A stretch of DNA of 59,546 nt from Deltaproteobacteria bacterium (GTDB taxonomy: Bacteria > Myxococcota_A > UBA9160 > UBA6930): positions 1 through 59,546 of the forward strand of contig VGRF01000029.1 of the NCBI GenBank assembly GCA_016875395.1, given 5' to 3'. Every line of letters begins with the position of its first letter. Within the stretch, counting starts at the first letter, position 1. Under the pieces are notes generated by a model that searched no databases, had not been told where the DNA came from, and saw nothing but the letters and a program-made list of their open reading frames with translations. The position numbers and the translations under genes were made by a program. Below are positions 8,316 to 17,639 of the stretch, one piece after another.

Positions 8316-8630
8316 GTGCCTAACAACCTCGGCGACCGCGACGACCGCTTCGAGCTCTCGCTCTTCTGGCGCAACTCGACGCTCTGGCCCGTCACGTTCT
8401 GCGTGATCGCCGGCCTGTCCGCGCTGGGCGCCTGGGCCGTGACGCTCGCGCTCACGCAACGCAACCCCTTCGCACGCCTCGCGCTCGCGCTCGCCGCGGC
8501 GATGACCCTGTTCGCGCTGTGGGACGCGCGCTCGCGCAAAGGCACGCTCGGCGGCGGCGCGGTGGTGGTGGGCGTGATCTGGGTGCTGAGCGCGATCGGC
8601 GGGTGGTGGCTGGCGGGGGTGGGGCGGTGA
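8316..8630 (+). CDS. Small membrane protein of unknown function
   Basis: This 104-aa protein starts with GTG at 8316 (reading PNNLGDRDDRFELSLFWRN after the first residue). It has three hydrophobic segments: about residues 24-45, 53-66 and 80-102. The polar N-terminus is probably cytosolic. It follows the lipoprotein gene by 29 bp and may be co-transcribed with it. No family is recognised. The second and third codons sit on a TAACAA motif. Confidence 0.65.
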   Translation: MPNNLGDRDDRFELSLFWRNSTLWPVTFCVIAGLSALGAWAVTLALTQRNPFARLALALAAAMTLFALWDARSRKGTLGGGAVVVGVIWVLSAIGGWWLAGVGR

Positions 8631-8633
8631 GGT

Positions 8634-9700
8634 TCACTCGCTGGCGAGGCGTCGCAAGACAGCCATGCATCTCGTGATTAAGGCGTCTGACCCCCTGAAG
8701 TCCTGAAACTCGTCGAGCCGCATGCCGACAGCGGGGCCAGCGAGGCCAAGGGTTCCCGCGTAGTTCTTTACAACGCCGCACGCGAACTTCTTCGATGAAG
8801 CGCCGAACTTGATGGACCGCCCGTTCGTGCCTTGGACGAGGATTGAGCTTCCCCGTCTAACGACCCGCGCACCTGACGCCTCGCAGGCGGTCAGGAAGTC
8901 TTTGACTGTCATCTCACTGACCGACGGGTCGTGGCTCGTCGTCCTCTCGCGCCACCAACTCGAAATTGACTCGACCACCTCATCAATCGGCCTCGCTCGG
9001 GTTTCGTCGGGGAACGTTCCGGCGGCTACCTGTGTGACGAACAAAAAATCTCGTCGTCAGAGACGTCTGAACGAAGGTGCCAACCGTTCCGGTCGAGAAA
9101 GGCCAGAGTGCCCACGAGTGCAGTGCGCTTGTTCCCGTTGTGAAATGGATGGTTCTTCACGAGCGAGTGAAAGAGGGCAGCTGCTTTTTGTGGAACGGTC
9201 CGGTACTTCTCGTGCTCACCAATCGAAGTCCGCGGCCGAAGCAACGCCGAAGCGAGAAGGTTCTTGTCGCGTGGCCCTGAAGGGGTGATCGGATCGCTCT
9301 CTCTGGCGAAGAACTCCACGAGTGCGAAATGGATGGCCAAGACTTCGCTCTCTGTGAGGAACTCGACAGACTCAGCAGAAGGCCGTGGAGGCGCGCCGCG
9401 GCGCTCAGGTTCTGAGGGGTGCGCGAGGTTGACCGCAACAGCCGTCCGAGTGTGGGGAGCGGCCGATCGTTCAACCAGGTCGACTCGTTGCGGGTTGAGC
9501 AGGGCAGTTGCCGGCGACGGAGTCGACTGACTGGGCGGCGCGAGTAGGAGCCGAATCGCAGCGTCTAGTCTGAACCGAGAAATCTGATCATTGATCGAGA
9601 CAACCGGAACTCCAGCAGCCCGAAGCCGTATCAACGCCTCATCGGGGGTCATCTGAGCGCGGACCGCAAGATGCCGTACTCGTCGTTTGCGCATAGGCAT
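8634..9700 (-). pseudogene. Fic/Doc-family protein with C-terminal HicA-like extension, frameshifted
   Basis: Read from 9700, residues about 1-60 are a short unknown domain (MTPDEALIRLRAAGVPVV), then a low-complexity linker. Then comes a death-on-curing domain with the motif HPFHNGNKRTA at 184-194 (catalytic His and the anion-hole/NKR loop). The frame ends at DDEIFCSSHR around 9029. Restoring one T in the six-T run near 9045-9050 joins DDEIF to LFVTQVAAGTFP in the next frame, the expected end of a Doc fold. That frame continues to 8634 through VKDFLTACEASGARVVRRG, a stretch that resembles the small HicA RNA-binding fold. The repaired length is about 355 aa. This could be a real loss of function, a slippage site or a sequencing indel. 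The region is less GC-rich than its neighbours, and no antitoxin gene is adjacent. Confidence 0.75.
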
Positions 9701-9727
9701 GACTCCGTTGTTCCCCTGGTGAACGTC

Positions 9728-10930
9728 TTACAAGTCCGGCGTCTCGACCTCGTACCCGCTCTTCCTGAGCTCGCCGCAGATCTTTTGCAGGTGCTTCTCC
9801 CCCCGCGTCGACACCACGAACTCGACCTCCGCTTGCTTGATCGCGACGCGCCCGAACGCGCGCTCGTGCTCGATCTCGATCACGTTCGCGCCGCGATCGG
9901 CGAGGATTCTCGTCACGGTGGCGAGCGCGCCGGGGCGGTCGTCGATGCGAACGGTCAGGCGCACGAGGCGCTTCGAACGCGCGAGGCCGCGCTCGATCAC
10001 GGAGCGGAGCACGAGTAGGTCGATGTTGCCGCCGCTGAGCACGACGCCGACGCGCCGGCCGGCGAAGAGCGCGCGGTGGCGCAGCACGGCGGCGAGCGCG
10101 GCGGCGCCGGCGCCTTCGGCCACGGTTTTCTCGATGTCGAGCAGCGCGAGCACGGCTTCTTCGAGGTCGACTTCGCTGACGAGCAGGATGTCCTTCGCGC
10201 GCTGGCGCAGGATCTCGCGCGTGATTGCGCCCGGACGCTTCACGGCGATGCCTTCGGCGATCGTGTCGCGGCCGCACGTGATCGCTTCGCCCGCGAGCGC
10301 CTGCTTCATCGACGGGAAGAGGACCGTCTCGACGCCGTAGACGGGCACGCCTTCCGCGGCGATCGCGCAGCCCGAGGCGAGGCCGCCGCCGCCGACGGGG
10401 ATCACGAGCGCGTCGAGCCGCGCGTGATCCTCGAGCATCTCGAGCGCGACGGTGCCTTGGCCCGCGATCACGGCGGGGTCGTCGTAGGGGTGCACGAAGG
10501 TGAAGCCGTGCTCGCGCGCGAGCGCGCTGGCGCGGTCGTTCGCGGCGTTCAGGTCGTCGCCGAACAGCTCGACTCGCGCGCCGAGCTTCTCGGTGTGCTC
10601 CACCTTCGTGTTCGGCGTGTAGCGCGGCATCACGATCGTCGAGCGGATGCCGAGGCGCGTGGCGTGGCGCGCGACGCCCTGCGCGTGATTGCCTGCCGAC
10701 ATCGCGATCACGCCGCGCGCGCGCTCGGCGTCGCTCAGCTGGAGCAGCTTGTTGAGGGCGCCGCGCTCCTTGAAGGAGGCGGTGAACTGCAGGTTCTCGA
10801 ACTTGATGAAGATCTGCGCGCCGGCGATCTCGGAGAGCGTCTTCGATTCGAGGCACGGCGTGCGCACGACGGCGCCCGCGATGCGGGCCGCGGCGGCGCG
10901 CACATCCGCGGCTGTTACGGGATCCGTCAC
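9728..10930 (-). CDS. ilvA: Threonine ammonia-lyase (threonine dehydratase) with ACT domain
   Basis: This is a 400-aa PLP enzyme converting threonine to 2-oxobutyrate and ammonia. The PLP lysine lies in TASFKERGALNKL (about residue 53). Further motifs are SAGNHAQGVA, the phosphate-binding GGGGLASG loop and the C-terminal LSGGNID. Residues about 325-400 form an ACT domain (LVRLTVRIDDRPGALATV). One ACT domain and this length match the TdcB/short-IlvA type, so it could be biosynthetic or catabolic. The GTG start at 10930 overlaps the TGA of the upstream DUF1214 gene by 4 bases, so the two are likely translated together. Confidence 0.93.
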   Translation of the reverse strand: MTDPVTAADVRAAAARIAGAVVRTPCLESKTLSEIAGAQIFIKFENLQFTASFKERGALNKLLQLSDAERARGVIAMSAGNHAQGVARHATRLGIRSTIVMPRYTPNTKVEHTEKLGARVELFGDDLNAANDRASALAREHGFTFVHPYDDPAVIAGQGTVALEMLEDHARLDALVIPVGGGGLASGCAIAAEGVPVYGVETVLFPSMKQALAGEAITCGRDTIAEGIAVKRPGAITREILRQRAKDILLVSEVDLEEAVLALLDIEKTVAEGAGAAALAAVLRHRALFAGRRVGVVLSGGNIDLLVLRSVIERGLARSKRLVRLTVRIDDRPGALATVTRILADRGANVIEIEHERAFGRVAIKQAEVEFVVSTRGEKHLQKICGELRKSGYEVETPDL

Positions 10931-12042
10931 GGCAACTGGTTCAGCTCGGACAGCTTCACCACGCGCGTCTCGACCGGCGGAAAGTCCCTCGCCTCGACCC
11001 AGCGGAACAGCATGCCGCCGCTCGTGTGGCCGCAGGTCGTGAGCCAGTTCTTCCAGCGCGGGCCCGGATCGCGGTGCGCCACGACGATGCGCACGCTGCC
11101 GTCGGGCTCGTAGTGCGCGATGACCTTGTTGGTGTGGATGCGCGCGTAGCGGTAGTCGAGCGACTCCATCCAGAAGTTGCTGAGCTGGAAGTTCCAGAAC
11201 GCGCACTCGGGAATGCGCGTCGGGCGGATCCACAGCGCCTCGTCCTCCGCGAGCTGCCAGCGGCTCTGCAGGTAGTGGATCTGCGCGTCGCCGCCGACGG
11301 CCTGACACGTCTTCTGGTCGTCGCTCGGCAGCTGGTTCACGTGCGTCGCGTAGCGGCCCGTCATCCAGTCGACGAACAGGTTCGACGTGCCGCGCACGAA
11401 ACCGACCGTGCGCTGCAGCGTCTCTTCGAGCGTCGCCGGATCGAGCTGCGGCACGCCGCTGCCGCCCACGCGCTCGATCTTGAACGTCGCCGGCACTTCC
11501 TTCGCGCGGTCGCCGTACGTGATGCGAATCATCAGCTGATTCGTCTCTCGCGTCATCGCGAGCCAGTTGCCCGGTCGCGGCTCGCACGAGACGGCGATCT
11601 CGAACGAGCCGTCGGGGTTGATCTTCATGTCGCGGCCGTCGAGCTGGCCGTGGGGCGTCATCGTGCCGTCCTTCTCGTAGCCGCCGCCCTTCGTGCAGAG
11701 CGAGACGTACGGCACCGTGCCGCGCTGGCCGGTGAGCTTGTACTCGTACTGCCCCGAGATCTTGCAGTTCCAGTAGATGTTGTCGGGGTTGTCGTTGCCG
11801 ATCTTCACCGTCTCGTTCGAGAGCTGGTGAAAGTGCGGAAAGCGCGGGTCGCCGTGCTCGAGGTTCGCGTCGAGGCCGGCCCGTAACAACCGCGTCAGGT
11901 ACCGGATGCCCTCGGCGCGATCGAGCGCGGTGGCGGGCGTGCCCTCGCGCAGGATCGTCTGGCCCGCCGCTTCGAGCGCGCGGCAGAAATCGCTCCACGC
12001 GCGGCCGTCGATCACGCGCTGGGTCTTCTCGTCCTGCGACAT
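10927..12042 (-). CDS. DUF1214 domain-containing protein
   Basis: This is a 371-aa protein with the DUF1214 signature in its last third (ECAFWNFQLSNFWMESLDY, then IVVAHRDPGPRWKNWL and a C-terminal GGMLFRWVEA). An N-terminal region resembles the DUF1254/DUF1214 partner domain (NPDNIYWNCKISGQYEYKL). There is no signal peptide, unlike many DUF1254 relatives. The ATG at 12042 is preceded by GAGGTG. A related 450-aa protein lies at 20732-22084. The function is unknown; homologues are often found beside acyl-CoA or steroid-type catabolic genes. It is coupled to threonine ammonia-lyase. Confidence 0.82.
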   Translation of the reverse strand: MSQDEKTQRVIDGRAWSDFCRALEAAGQTILREGTPATALDRAEGIRYLTRLLRAGLDANLEHGDPRFPHFHQLSNETVKIGNDNPDNIYWNCKISGQYEYKLTGQRGTVPYVSLCTKGGGYEKDGTMTPHGQLDGRDMKINPDGSFEIAVSCEPRPGNWLAMTRETNQLMIRITYGDRAKEVPATFKIERVGGSGVPQLDPATLEETLQRTVGFVRGTSNLFVDWMTGRYATHVNQLPSDDQKTCQAVGGDAQIHYLQSRWQLAEDEALWIRPTRIPECAFWNFQLSNFWMESLDYRYARIHTNKVIAHYEPDGSVRIVVAHRDPGPRWKNWLTTCGHTSGGMLFRWVEARDFPPVETRVVKLSELNQLP

Positions 12043-12094
12043 CGCATCACCTCGCGAGTTCTTTGCAGGGTACGATGGCCCGACTGGAGGTGCG

Positions 12095-13423
12095 ATGCGC
12101 TGGCAGGATCGCGTGGGGAGCAAGCTGGTTTCGGTGCAGAGCGCGGTGGCGAAGGTCGCGTCTGGGCAGACCGTGGGCGTGGGCACGTACACGTGCACGC
12201 CACACACGCTGTGCCGCGCGCTCGCCGAACGCGGGCGGCGCGGCGAGCTGGAGAACGTGCGCATCGACCACGCGGCGTCGCTCTTCTGCTGGACCTCGCC
12301 TGACTTGCGGCGCGCCTTCGCACTGCACGACAACTTCGCGACCCCGTTCAACCGCCCCGCGATCCACGAGGGCGCGGTCGACTATCTCCCGATCAGCGTG
12401 TGGCAGGGCGGCGTGACGCCGCCGCACTACGACGCGAACCCGGACTTCTACCTCGTGCCCGTGTCGCCTCCCGACGCGCACGGCTTCTGCAGCTTCGGCC
12501 CCGGCGTGTGGTTCTCGAACTTGCTGGTGAAGGGCGCGAAGACGGTGATCGCGGAGGTCCACCCCGAGTTCATCAGGACCGGCGGCGACAACTTCGTGCA
12601 CGTCGACGAAATCGACTTCTTCGTCGAGGCGGAGGAGGCGGCGAGCTCCGTGCTGCCGCCCGGCGCCCCGCCGAGCGAAGAGGAGCTCGCGCAAGTAGAC
12701 ACGATCTGCAATCTCGTCGCGGCCGATCTCATCAACGACGGCGACACGATCCAGATCGGCATCGGCACCGTGTCGGCGTCGCTCGCGAAGTTCCTCGGCT
12801 TCCGCAACGACCTCGGCATTCAGACGGAGCTGATCACGGGCGGCACCGCGGAGCTCGTGAAGCGCGGCGTCGTCACGGGCAAGTACAAGTCGATGTATCC
12901 CGGCAAGGTCGTGGGCAGCGCGCTGGTCGCGCTGGGGCGTGAGGAGCTCGACGCGATCGACGGCAACCCCGTGTTCGAGCTGTACGACTTCGGCACCACG
13001 GACGACCTGCGCCGGCTGATCCAACAGAAGAACTTCGTGGCGGTGAACAACGCGATGGTCGTGGACCTAACAGGTCAGGTGAGCGCCGAGGCGTGGGACC
13101 ACAAGCCCTTCACCGGCGTTGGCGGCCAGACCGTGTTCATGATCGCCGGCGCGTACTCCGAGGGCGGGCGCTCGGTGAGCGTGGTGCCCTCGAGCTCGCG
13201 CCCCGCCGGAGGCGCGCGCGTCTCGCGCATCGTGCCGGCGCTCCCCGCCGGCACGCCCGTGACGGTGCCGCGCACGTTCGTCGACTACGTGGTGAGCGAG
13301 TACGGCGTCGCGCAGCTTCGCGGCAAGAGCGTGCGCGAGCGCGTGGGCGCAATGATCGAGATCGCGCATCCGGACTTCCGCGAACACCTGCGGGCCCAAG
13401 CGCGCGCGCTGTATCGGGTGTGA
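12095..13423 (+). CDS. Acetyl-CoA hydrolase/transferase family (4-hydroxybutyrate CoA-transferase-like)
   Basis: This is a 442-aa class I-type CoA-transferase/hydrolase of the Cat1/AbfT family. An N-terminal half with GQTVGVGTYTCTPHTL and ISPPDAHGF-like VSPPDAHGFCSFG is followed by QIGIGTVSASLAKFLG. Then comes the glutamate loop QTELITGGTAELV, whose Glu is the likely CoA-thioester-forming residue. The C-terminal VDYVVSEYGVAQLRGKS and MIEIAHPDFREHL are diagnostic of AcetylCoA_hyd_C. CTGGAGGTG precedes the ATG at 12095. It is divergent from the DUF1214 gene, 52 bp away. It moves CoA between short acids, but the exact pair is not readable. Confidence 0.9.
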   Translation: MRWQDRVGSKLVSVQSAVAKVASGQTVGVGTYTCTPHTLCRALAERGRRGELENVRIDHAASLFCWTSPDLRRAFALHDNFATPFNRPAIHEGAVDYLPISVWQGGVTPPHYDANPDFYLVPVSPPDAHGFCSFGPGVWFSNLLVKGAKTVIAEVHPEFIRTGGDNFVHVDEIDFFVEAEEAASSVLPPGAPPSEEELAQVDTICNLVAADLINDGDTIQIGIGTVSASLAKFLGFRNDLGIQTELITGGTAELVKRGVVTGKYKSMYPGKVVGSALVALGREELDAIDGNPVFELYDFGTTDDLRRLIQQKNFVAVNNAMVVDLTGQVSAEAWDHKPFTGVGGQTVFMIAGAYSEGGRSVSVVPSSSRPAGGARVSRIVPALPAGTPVTVPRTFVDYVVSEYGVAQLRGKSVRERVGAMIEIAHPDFREHLRAQARALYRV

Positions 13424-13546
13424 CTCTTCGCCGCGGCTCCGCGAGTCGAAACTTTTTCGTGCTGCCCGCTTGACGCCCCCGCCGCCGGCGCACAGCAATC
13501 GTTTCGTCCGCGCTGAGGGATTGCGGACGCAACGAAGGAGACACCG

Positions 13547-14032
13547 ATGAGCTTCCCCACTCTGTTCCGCCTGCACCGCCGGGAGCCTGCGCTGCGCGTC
13601 GCGGCGCATCCGGCGGTTCCGCTCGTCGACGAGATGAATCGCTTGTTCGACGACTTTTTCCGCGACTTCCCCGCCAACGCTGCCGAAGCGCGCTTCGTGC
13701 CGAGCCTCGAGCTCGAGGAGAGCGCGGACGTGGTGAAGATCTCCGCGGAGTTGCCCGGTCTCGAGGACAATGACTTCCAGCTGACGCTCGAAGACGGCGT
13801 GTTCGCTCTGAAGGGCGAGAAGCGCAGCGAGCGCGAAGAGAAGGACGAGCAGCGCGGCTGGACCCGCAGCGAGCGCAGCTACGGCAGCTTCGAGCGGCGC
13901 ATCGCGCTGCCGTGCGAGGTCGTGGCTGAGAAGGCGAGCGCCGAGTTCAAGAACGGCGTGCTGAAGGTCACGCTGCCGAAGCAGGCCGAGGCCAAGCCGA
14001 AGGCGCACACGATCCAGGTGAAGGGTGCCTGA
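13547..14032 (+). CDS. Hsp20/alpha-crystallin family small heat-shock protein
   Basis: This is a 161-aa chaperone. An N-terminal arm (LFRLHRREPALRVAAHP) is followed by the alpha-crystallin domain: LELEESADVVKISAELPGL, LEDGVFALKGEKRSE, the loop SERSYGSFERRIALP, and the conserved AEFKNGVLKVTLPK. A short tail ends HTIQVKGA, where the usual I-x-I anchor is reduced to IQV. AAGGAG lies 8 bases before the ATG. A strong hairpin follows the stop codon. Confidence 0.95.
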   Translation: MSFPTLFRLHRREPALRVAAHPAVPLVDEMNRLFDDFFRDFPANAAEARFVPSLELEESADVVKISAELPGLEDNDFQLTLEDGVFALKGEKRSEREEKDEQRGWTRSERSYGSFERRIALPCEVVAEKASAEFKNGVLKVTLPKQAEAKPKAHTIQVKGA

Positions 14033-14054
14033 CGCGCGGCGATGCCCCACAAGC

Positions 14055-14086
14055 GCGGCCCGCGTCTCGCGAGAGGCGCGGGCCGC
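14055..14086 (+). terminator. GC-rich hairpin after hsp20, possible terminator
   Basis: The 10-bp arms GCGGCCCGCG (14055-14064) and CGCGGGCCGC (14077-14086) are perfectly complementary and enclose a further TCTC/GAGA pairing. It begins 22 bases after the hsp20 stop and is 53 bases before the next start. The downstream sequence TGCCTTCAGAC has only a weak T content, so it may act as a terminator or an mRNA-stabilising hairpin. Confidence 0.5.
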
Positions 14087-14139
14087 TGCCTTCAGACGGT
14101 CGGGTTGACTCCGGGGAGCCTGCGGCGTTCACTCGCTGC

Positions 14140-15036
14140 ATGCAGAGCTTCGTGCAGCCCACTCGCGAGGGCGCACCGCCCCTCGGCAAGGCCGCTTCGA
14201 TCGCGCTCTATCTCGGCGTGCTCGCTGCTTCCGCGACGCTCGGTGCCGCAGCGCTGCGGGCGGGCACGAACCCCGGGGTCGTCGCGGGCGTGGGCTTCTT
14301 CTCACTGTGCGCACTCTTTCTCGCGCTCGAACGCTGGCGCCCGTGGCAGCGCGCGTGGAATCGCGGCTGGAGCGATCTGCGCGTCGACGCGCCGCTGATC
14401 CTGTGCGCCGCGCCGGCGGGCTTGCTCGTGAACCTCGCGGGCGACTTCGCGGGCGCGCACAGCCTCGGCATCTGGCCCGCGCACTGGCCGCTGCTCGCGC
14501 AGGCCGCCCTCGCACTCTTGCTGGGCGACTTCGTGCGGTACTGGTTCCACCGCGCCGAGCACTCCTGGCTCCCGCTCTGGCGCATCCACGCCACGCACCA
14601 CAGCGCGGAGCGCCTCTACTGCATCAACGGCCCGCGCCTGCATCCGCTCGAAGTCGCGCTCTCGGGCGCGCTGCAGACCGCTCCGCTCGCGCTGCTGGGT
14701 GCGCCCGCCGGCGCGCTCGCGCTGCAAGTGATGCTCACCCTAGCGATCGGGCGCTTCCAGCACTGCAACCTCGCGCTCACGCTCGGCCCGCTCGACTGGC
14801 TGTTCAGCGCGCCCGACCCGCACCGTTGGCACCACGCGCGCGATCCGGAGACCGCGCGGTGCAACTACGGCGGCGACGTGTTGTTATGGGATCACCTGTT
14901 CGGGACGTTCCGGCTTCCGCGCGACCGTGCGCCCGGCAGCGACATCGGGATCCCGCACGGCGGCGAGTTCCCGCGCACGTTCCTCGGCGTGCTGGCTTCG
15001 CCGTTTACGTGGCCGCGCTTCACGCTGCGTGAGTAG
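14140..15036 (+). CDS. Sterol desaturase/fatty acid hydroxylase family membrane enzyme
   Basis: This is a 298-aa integral membrane di-iron enzyme. All three histidine boxes of the fatty acid hydroxylase superfamily are present: HRAEH (HxxxH) near residue 140, HATHH (HxxHH) near 153 and HRWHH near 229. Hydrophobic helices surround them. Members hydroxylate or desaturate sterols, fatty acids, ether lipids or carotenoids; the substrate cannot be told from sequence. It is the first of a same-strand run with the next two genes, separated by 25 bp. Confidence 0.9.
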   Translation: MQSFVQPTREGAPPLGKAASIALYLGVLAASATLGAAALRAGTNPGVVAGVGFFSLCALFLALERWRPWQRAWNRGWSDLRVDAPLILCAAPAGLLVNLAGDFAGAHSLGIWPAHWPLLAQAALALLLGDFVRYWFHRAEHSWLPLWRIHATHHSAERLYCINGPRLHPLEVALSGALQTAPLALLGAPAGALALQVMLTLAIGRFQHCNLALTLGPLDWLFSAPDPHRWHHARDPETARCNYGGDVLLWDHLFGTFRLPRDRAPGSDIGIPHGGEFPRTFLGVLASPFTWPRFTLRE

Positions 15037-15061
15037 GCTGGCCCCGGCGACCGGAGGCGCG

Positions 15062-15892
15062 ATGCAGACGAACTATCCGTTCACGCCCGGCGGCGTAGCC
15101 GACTACCCGGTGAAGGTCGGCTCGATGCTGCTCACGCTCGTCGACCCCGAGCGCGGCTACGAGCGCGCGTACAACCGCTGGTACGAGCGCGATCACTTCT
15201 ACGCGGGCTGCCTGATCGGGCCTTACCTGTTCGCTGGCGCGCGCTGGGTGGCGACGCGCGCGCTGAAGGATCTGCGCTGGCCGCGCGAGAGCGCGATCGC
15301 GCAGCCGTTCGACGCGGGCTCGTACATGGCGACTTATTGGGTGCTCGAGGGCCATCACGAGGAGCACTTCGACGCGTGGGCGCGGCCGCAGGTGCGCGAG
15401 CTCTACGCCGAAGGCCGCGGCTTCGCGAAGCGCACGCACGTGCACACGGCGCTGTTCGATCACCTGGGCGCGACGTATCGCGACGCGGACCCGGTGCCGA
15501 TCGAGCTCGCGCTCGATCGCGGCTACGACGGGCTCGTCGCGGTGTGGCTCGACGGAATCGAGCGATCCGCCGCGCAGCTCGCGCGCGAGCTCGGGAAGGA
15601 GCTCGTGCCGCAGCTGCTCGCGGAGTCGAACGTGGAGATCGCATCAGCGTGGATGCCGAGCGCGGGCGAGAACGAGCCCAAGAACGTGCCGATGCATCTC
15701 GGCTCCCGCGCCGGCGGCCCCGAGCGCCTGTGCCAGCTGTTCTTCGTGACGGGCGACGTGCGCGCGCCGCTCGCGCGCTTCCGCAGCTACACGCAGGCGA
15801 TCGAGAGCGCGGGCCTCGCGAAGACGCAGCTCGTCGCGCCGCTCGTGAAGACGGTCCCGGGGACGGAGAGGTACGTGGGGGAGCTGTGGTGA
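15062..15892 (+). CDS. Hypothetical protein, possibly EthD-like alpha+beta barrel
   Basis: This is a 276-aa soluble protein without a recognised family. The N-terminal part (SMLLTLVDPERGYERAYNRWY followed by ERDHFYAGCLIGPYLFAG) and the C-terminal part (CQLFFVTGDVRAPLARF ... TQLVAPLVKTVPG) each look like a strand-helix-strand unit of the dimeric alpha+beta barrel (EthD/antibiotic-monooxygenase) type. The gene's stop overlaps the GTG of the following epoxide-hydrolase-like gene by 4 bases, so they probably act in the same pathway. Confidence 0.7.
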   Translation: MQTNYPFTPGGVADYPVKVGSMLLTLVDPERGYERAYNRWYERDHFYAGCLIGPYLFAGARWVATRALKDLRWPRESAIAQPFDAGSYMATYWVLEGHHEEHFDAWARPQVRELYAEGRGFAKRTHVHTALFDHLGATYRDADPVPIELALDRGYDGLVAVWLDGIERSAAQLARELGKELVPQLLAESNVEIASAWMPSAGENEPKNVPMHLGSRAGGPERLCQLFFVTGDVRAPLARFRSYTQAIESAGLAKTQLVAPLVKTVPGTERYVGELW

Positions 15893-16746
15893 GGACGCAG
15901 GAGATCTCAGCCAACGGCCTTCGCTTCACCGTCGACCTCGCGGGCGATGCGGGCGCGCCGCTCGTGCTCCTGTTGCACGGCTTTCCGCAGACGCGGCACA
16001 CCTGGCGCCACGACCTGCCGGCGCTCGCGGCGGCGGGCTGGCGCGCGGCGGCGCCGGATCAGCGCGGCTACTCGCCCGGCGCGCGGCCCAGTGGAGTCGA
16101 GCACTACGGCGTCGACGCGCTGCTCGCCGATGCGCTCGGGATCGCGGACGCGCTGGGCGCGCCGCGCTTCCATCTCGTCGGCCACGACTGGGGCGGGCAG
16201 CTCGCGTGGCTGCTCGCCGTGCGCCACCCCGCGCGCGTGCGCTCGCTCGCGGTGCTCTCGCGCCCGCATCCCGCCGCGTTCGCGCGCGCGATGGCGAGCG
16301 ACTCCGCGCAGAGCGAGCGCTCGAAGCATCACCGCGCGTTCCAGGATCCGAAGACCGCCGACTTGTTACTGGAAGCCGGTGCGCGCCGGCTGCGCGGCAT
16401 GCTGCGCGCGCAAGGCGTGCCGGACGCGGACATCGACGCGTACGTCACGCCGCTCGCGAGTCGCGCTGCGCTCGACGCGGCGCTGAACTGGTACCGCGCC
16501 GCGTTCGCGGGAAGCTCGGCGCTCGCGCTGAAGGATCTGCCGCCCGCGCGCGTGCCGACGCTGTTCGTATGGGGCGACGCCGACGCGACGGTGGGCCGCA
16601 TCGCCGCCGAAGCCACGCGCGAGCACGTCGACGCGCCGTCCCGCTTCGTGGTGGTGCCGGGCGCGGGGCACTTTCTCACGGACCAGCAGCCCGAGCCGGT
16701 GACGAAGGCGCTGCTCGCGCATCTCGCGGAGCACGCGGGGGCGTAG
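15889..16746 (+). CDS. Epoxide hydrolase/haloalkane dehalogenase-like alpha/beta hydrolase
   Basis: This is a 285-aa alpha/beta hydrolase. [10 protein letters not shown] forms the oxyanion loop, and the nucleophile elbow is GHDWGG, with Asp rather than Ser. This places it with soluble epoxide hydrolases and haloalkane or fluoroacetate dehalogenases. A candidate acid is in WGDADATVG and the base is the His of [12 protein letters not shown]. The GTG start at 15889 overlaps the upstream stop (GTGA). [11 protein letters not shown] matches the epoxide hydrolase DxRGYG(S)S region. Confidence 0.9.
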   Translation: MRTQEISANGLRFTVDLAGDAGAPLVLLLHGFPQTRHTWRHDLPALAAAGWRAAAPDQRGYSPGARPSGVEHYGVDALLADALGIADALGAPRFHLVGHDWGGQLAWLLAVRHPARVRSLAVLSRPHPAAFARAMASDSAQSERSKHHRAFQDPKTADLLLEAGARRLRGMLRAQGVPDADIDAYVTPLASRAALDAALNWYRAAFAGSSALALKDLPPARVPTLFVWGDADATVGRIAAEATREHVDAPSRFVVVPGAGHFLTDQQPEPVTKALLAHLAEHAGA

Positions 16747-16793
16747 CGGCACAGGCTGCTGGGTCTGACCCCGCGCTCCGCGAGCTTGGTCCC

Positions 16794-17639
16794 TCAGAAC
16801 AGCATCTGCGGATTGCTCGCCGTGCGCACCAGCTCGAGCCGCGCGTTGCACATGCGCCGCCACGCGTCGCCCTCGGGCGCGAGCGCGTAGAAGCGGTCCT
16901 CCTTCATCGCGTTGACGGCGCGCTCCGCGATCGCGTCGGGCGAGATGCCCGTTGCGATCGCGGTCTTGATCGCGTTCTCGACCGCGTCGCGCTCCGGCGA
17001 CGCCGGCTCGTCGCCGCGCTTCAGGTGGAGTGGGCGATTGCGCTCGGCGTGGCCGATGCGCGTCGCCACGAGCTCGGGGCACACCGCGGTCACGCCCACC
17101 GGCGCGCCGCGATTCTTCAGCTCGAGGTAGAGGCTCTCCGAGAGCGCGAGCGCGGCGTGCTTGCTCATGAAGTACGCGCTGCTGGTCGGCCCATACGTGA
17201 AGCCGGCCATCGACACGGTGTTGATCACGTGCGCGGGCTCGCCCTGCCTCAAGAAGATCGGAACGAACGCGCGAATGCCGTGCAGCACGCCGTAGACGTT
17301 GACGCCCATCACCCACTCGTAGTCGCTGAGCGGCGCCTCCCAGGTGAGGCCGCCCGCGAAGACGCCCGCGTTGTTGCAGATCACGTGCGCCTTGCCGAAC
17401 GCCTCGAGCGTCTTCTCCGCGAGCGCCGTCACCGAGTCCTGCGAGCTCACGTCGCAGCGCACGGCGCGCGCGTCGACGCCTGCGCTTGTGAGCTCGCGCA
17501 GCGCGCCGCGCAGCGCTTCTTGCTCGACGTCCGCGATGACGACGCGCATGCCCTCCGCGCCGAGCCGCTGCGCGAGCGCGCGCCCGATGCCGCTCGCCGC
17601 TCCCGTAACGACCGCCACCTTGCCGCGCAGGTCCTTCAT
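16794..17639 (-). CDS. Short-chain dehydrogenase/reductase (SDR)
   Basis: This is a 281-aa classical SDR. TGAASGIG near residue 12 binds the NAD(P) pyrophosphate, and an Asp in IADVE at the end of strand 2 suggests NAD(H). NNAG, the catalytic Ser in NTVSMAG and Tyr/Lys in AYFMSKHAA complete the site. The C-terminal extension is longer than average (about 280 aa). The substrate is unknown. Its ATG overlaps the stop of the upstream membrane protein gene by 4 bases. Confidence 0.93.
   Translation of the reverse strand: MKDLRGKVAVVTGAASGIGRALAQRLGAEGMRVVIADVEQEALRGALRELTSAGVDARAVRCDVSSQDSVTALAEKTLEAFGKAHVICNNAGVFAGGLTWEAPLSDYEWVMGVNVYGVLHGIRAFVPIFLRQGEPAHVINTVSMAGFTYGPTSSAYFMSKHAALALSESLYLELKNRGAPVGVTAVCPELVATRIGHAERNRPLHLKRGDEPASPERDAVENAIKTAIATGISPDAIAERAVNAMKEDRFYALAPEGDAWRRMCNARLELVRTASNPQMLF

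Noticed and set aside
16757-16774. GGGTCTGACCCC near 16761, with partial matches near 6633 and 8685, as a repeat family
   Set aside because: Only one good copy is present; the other matches are short. This is too little evidence to call a repeat element.
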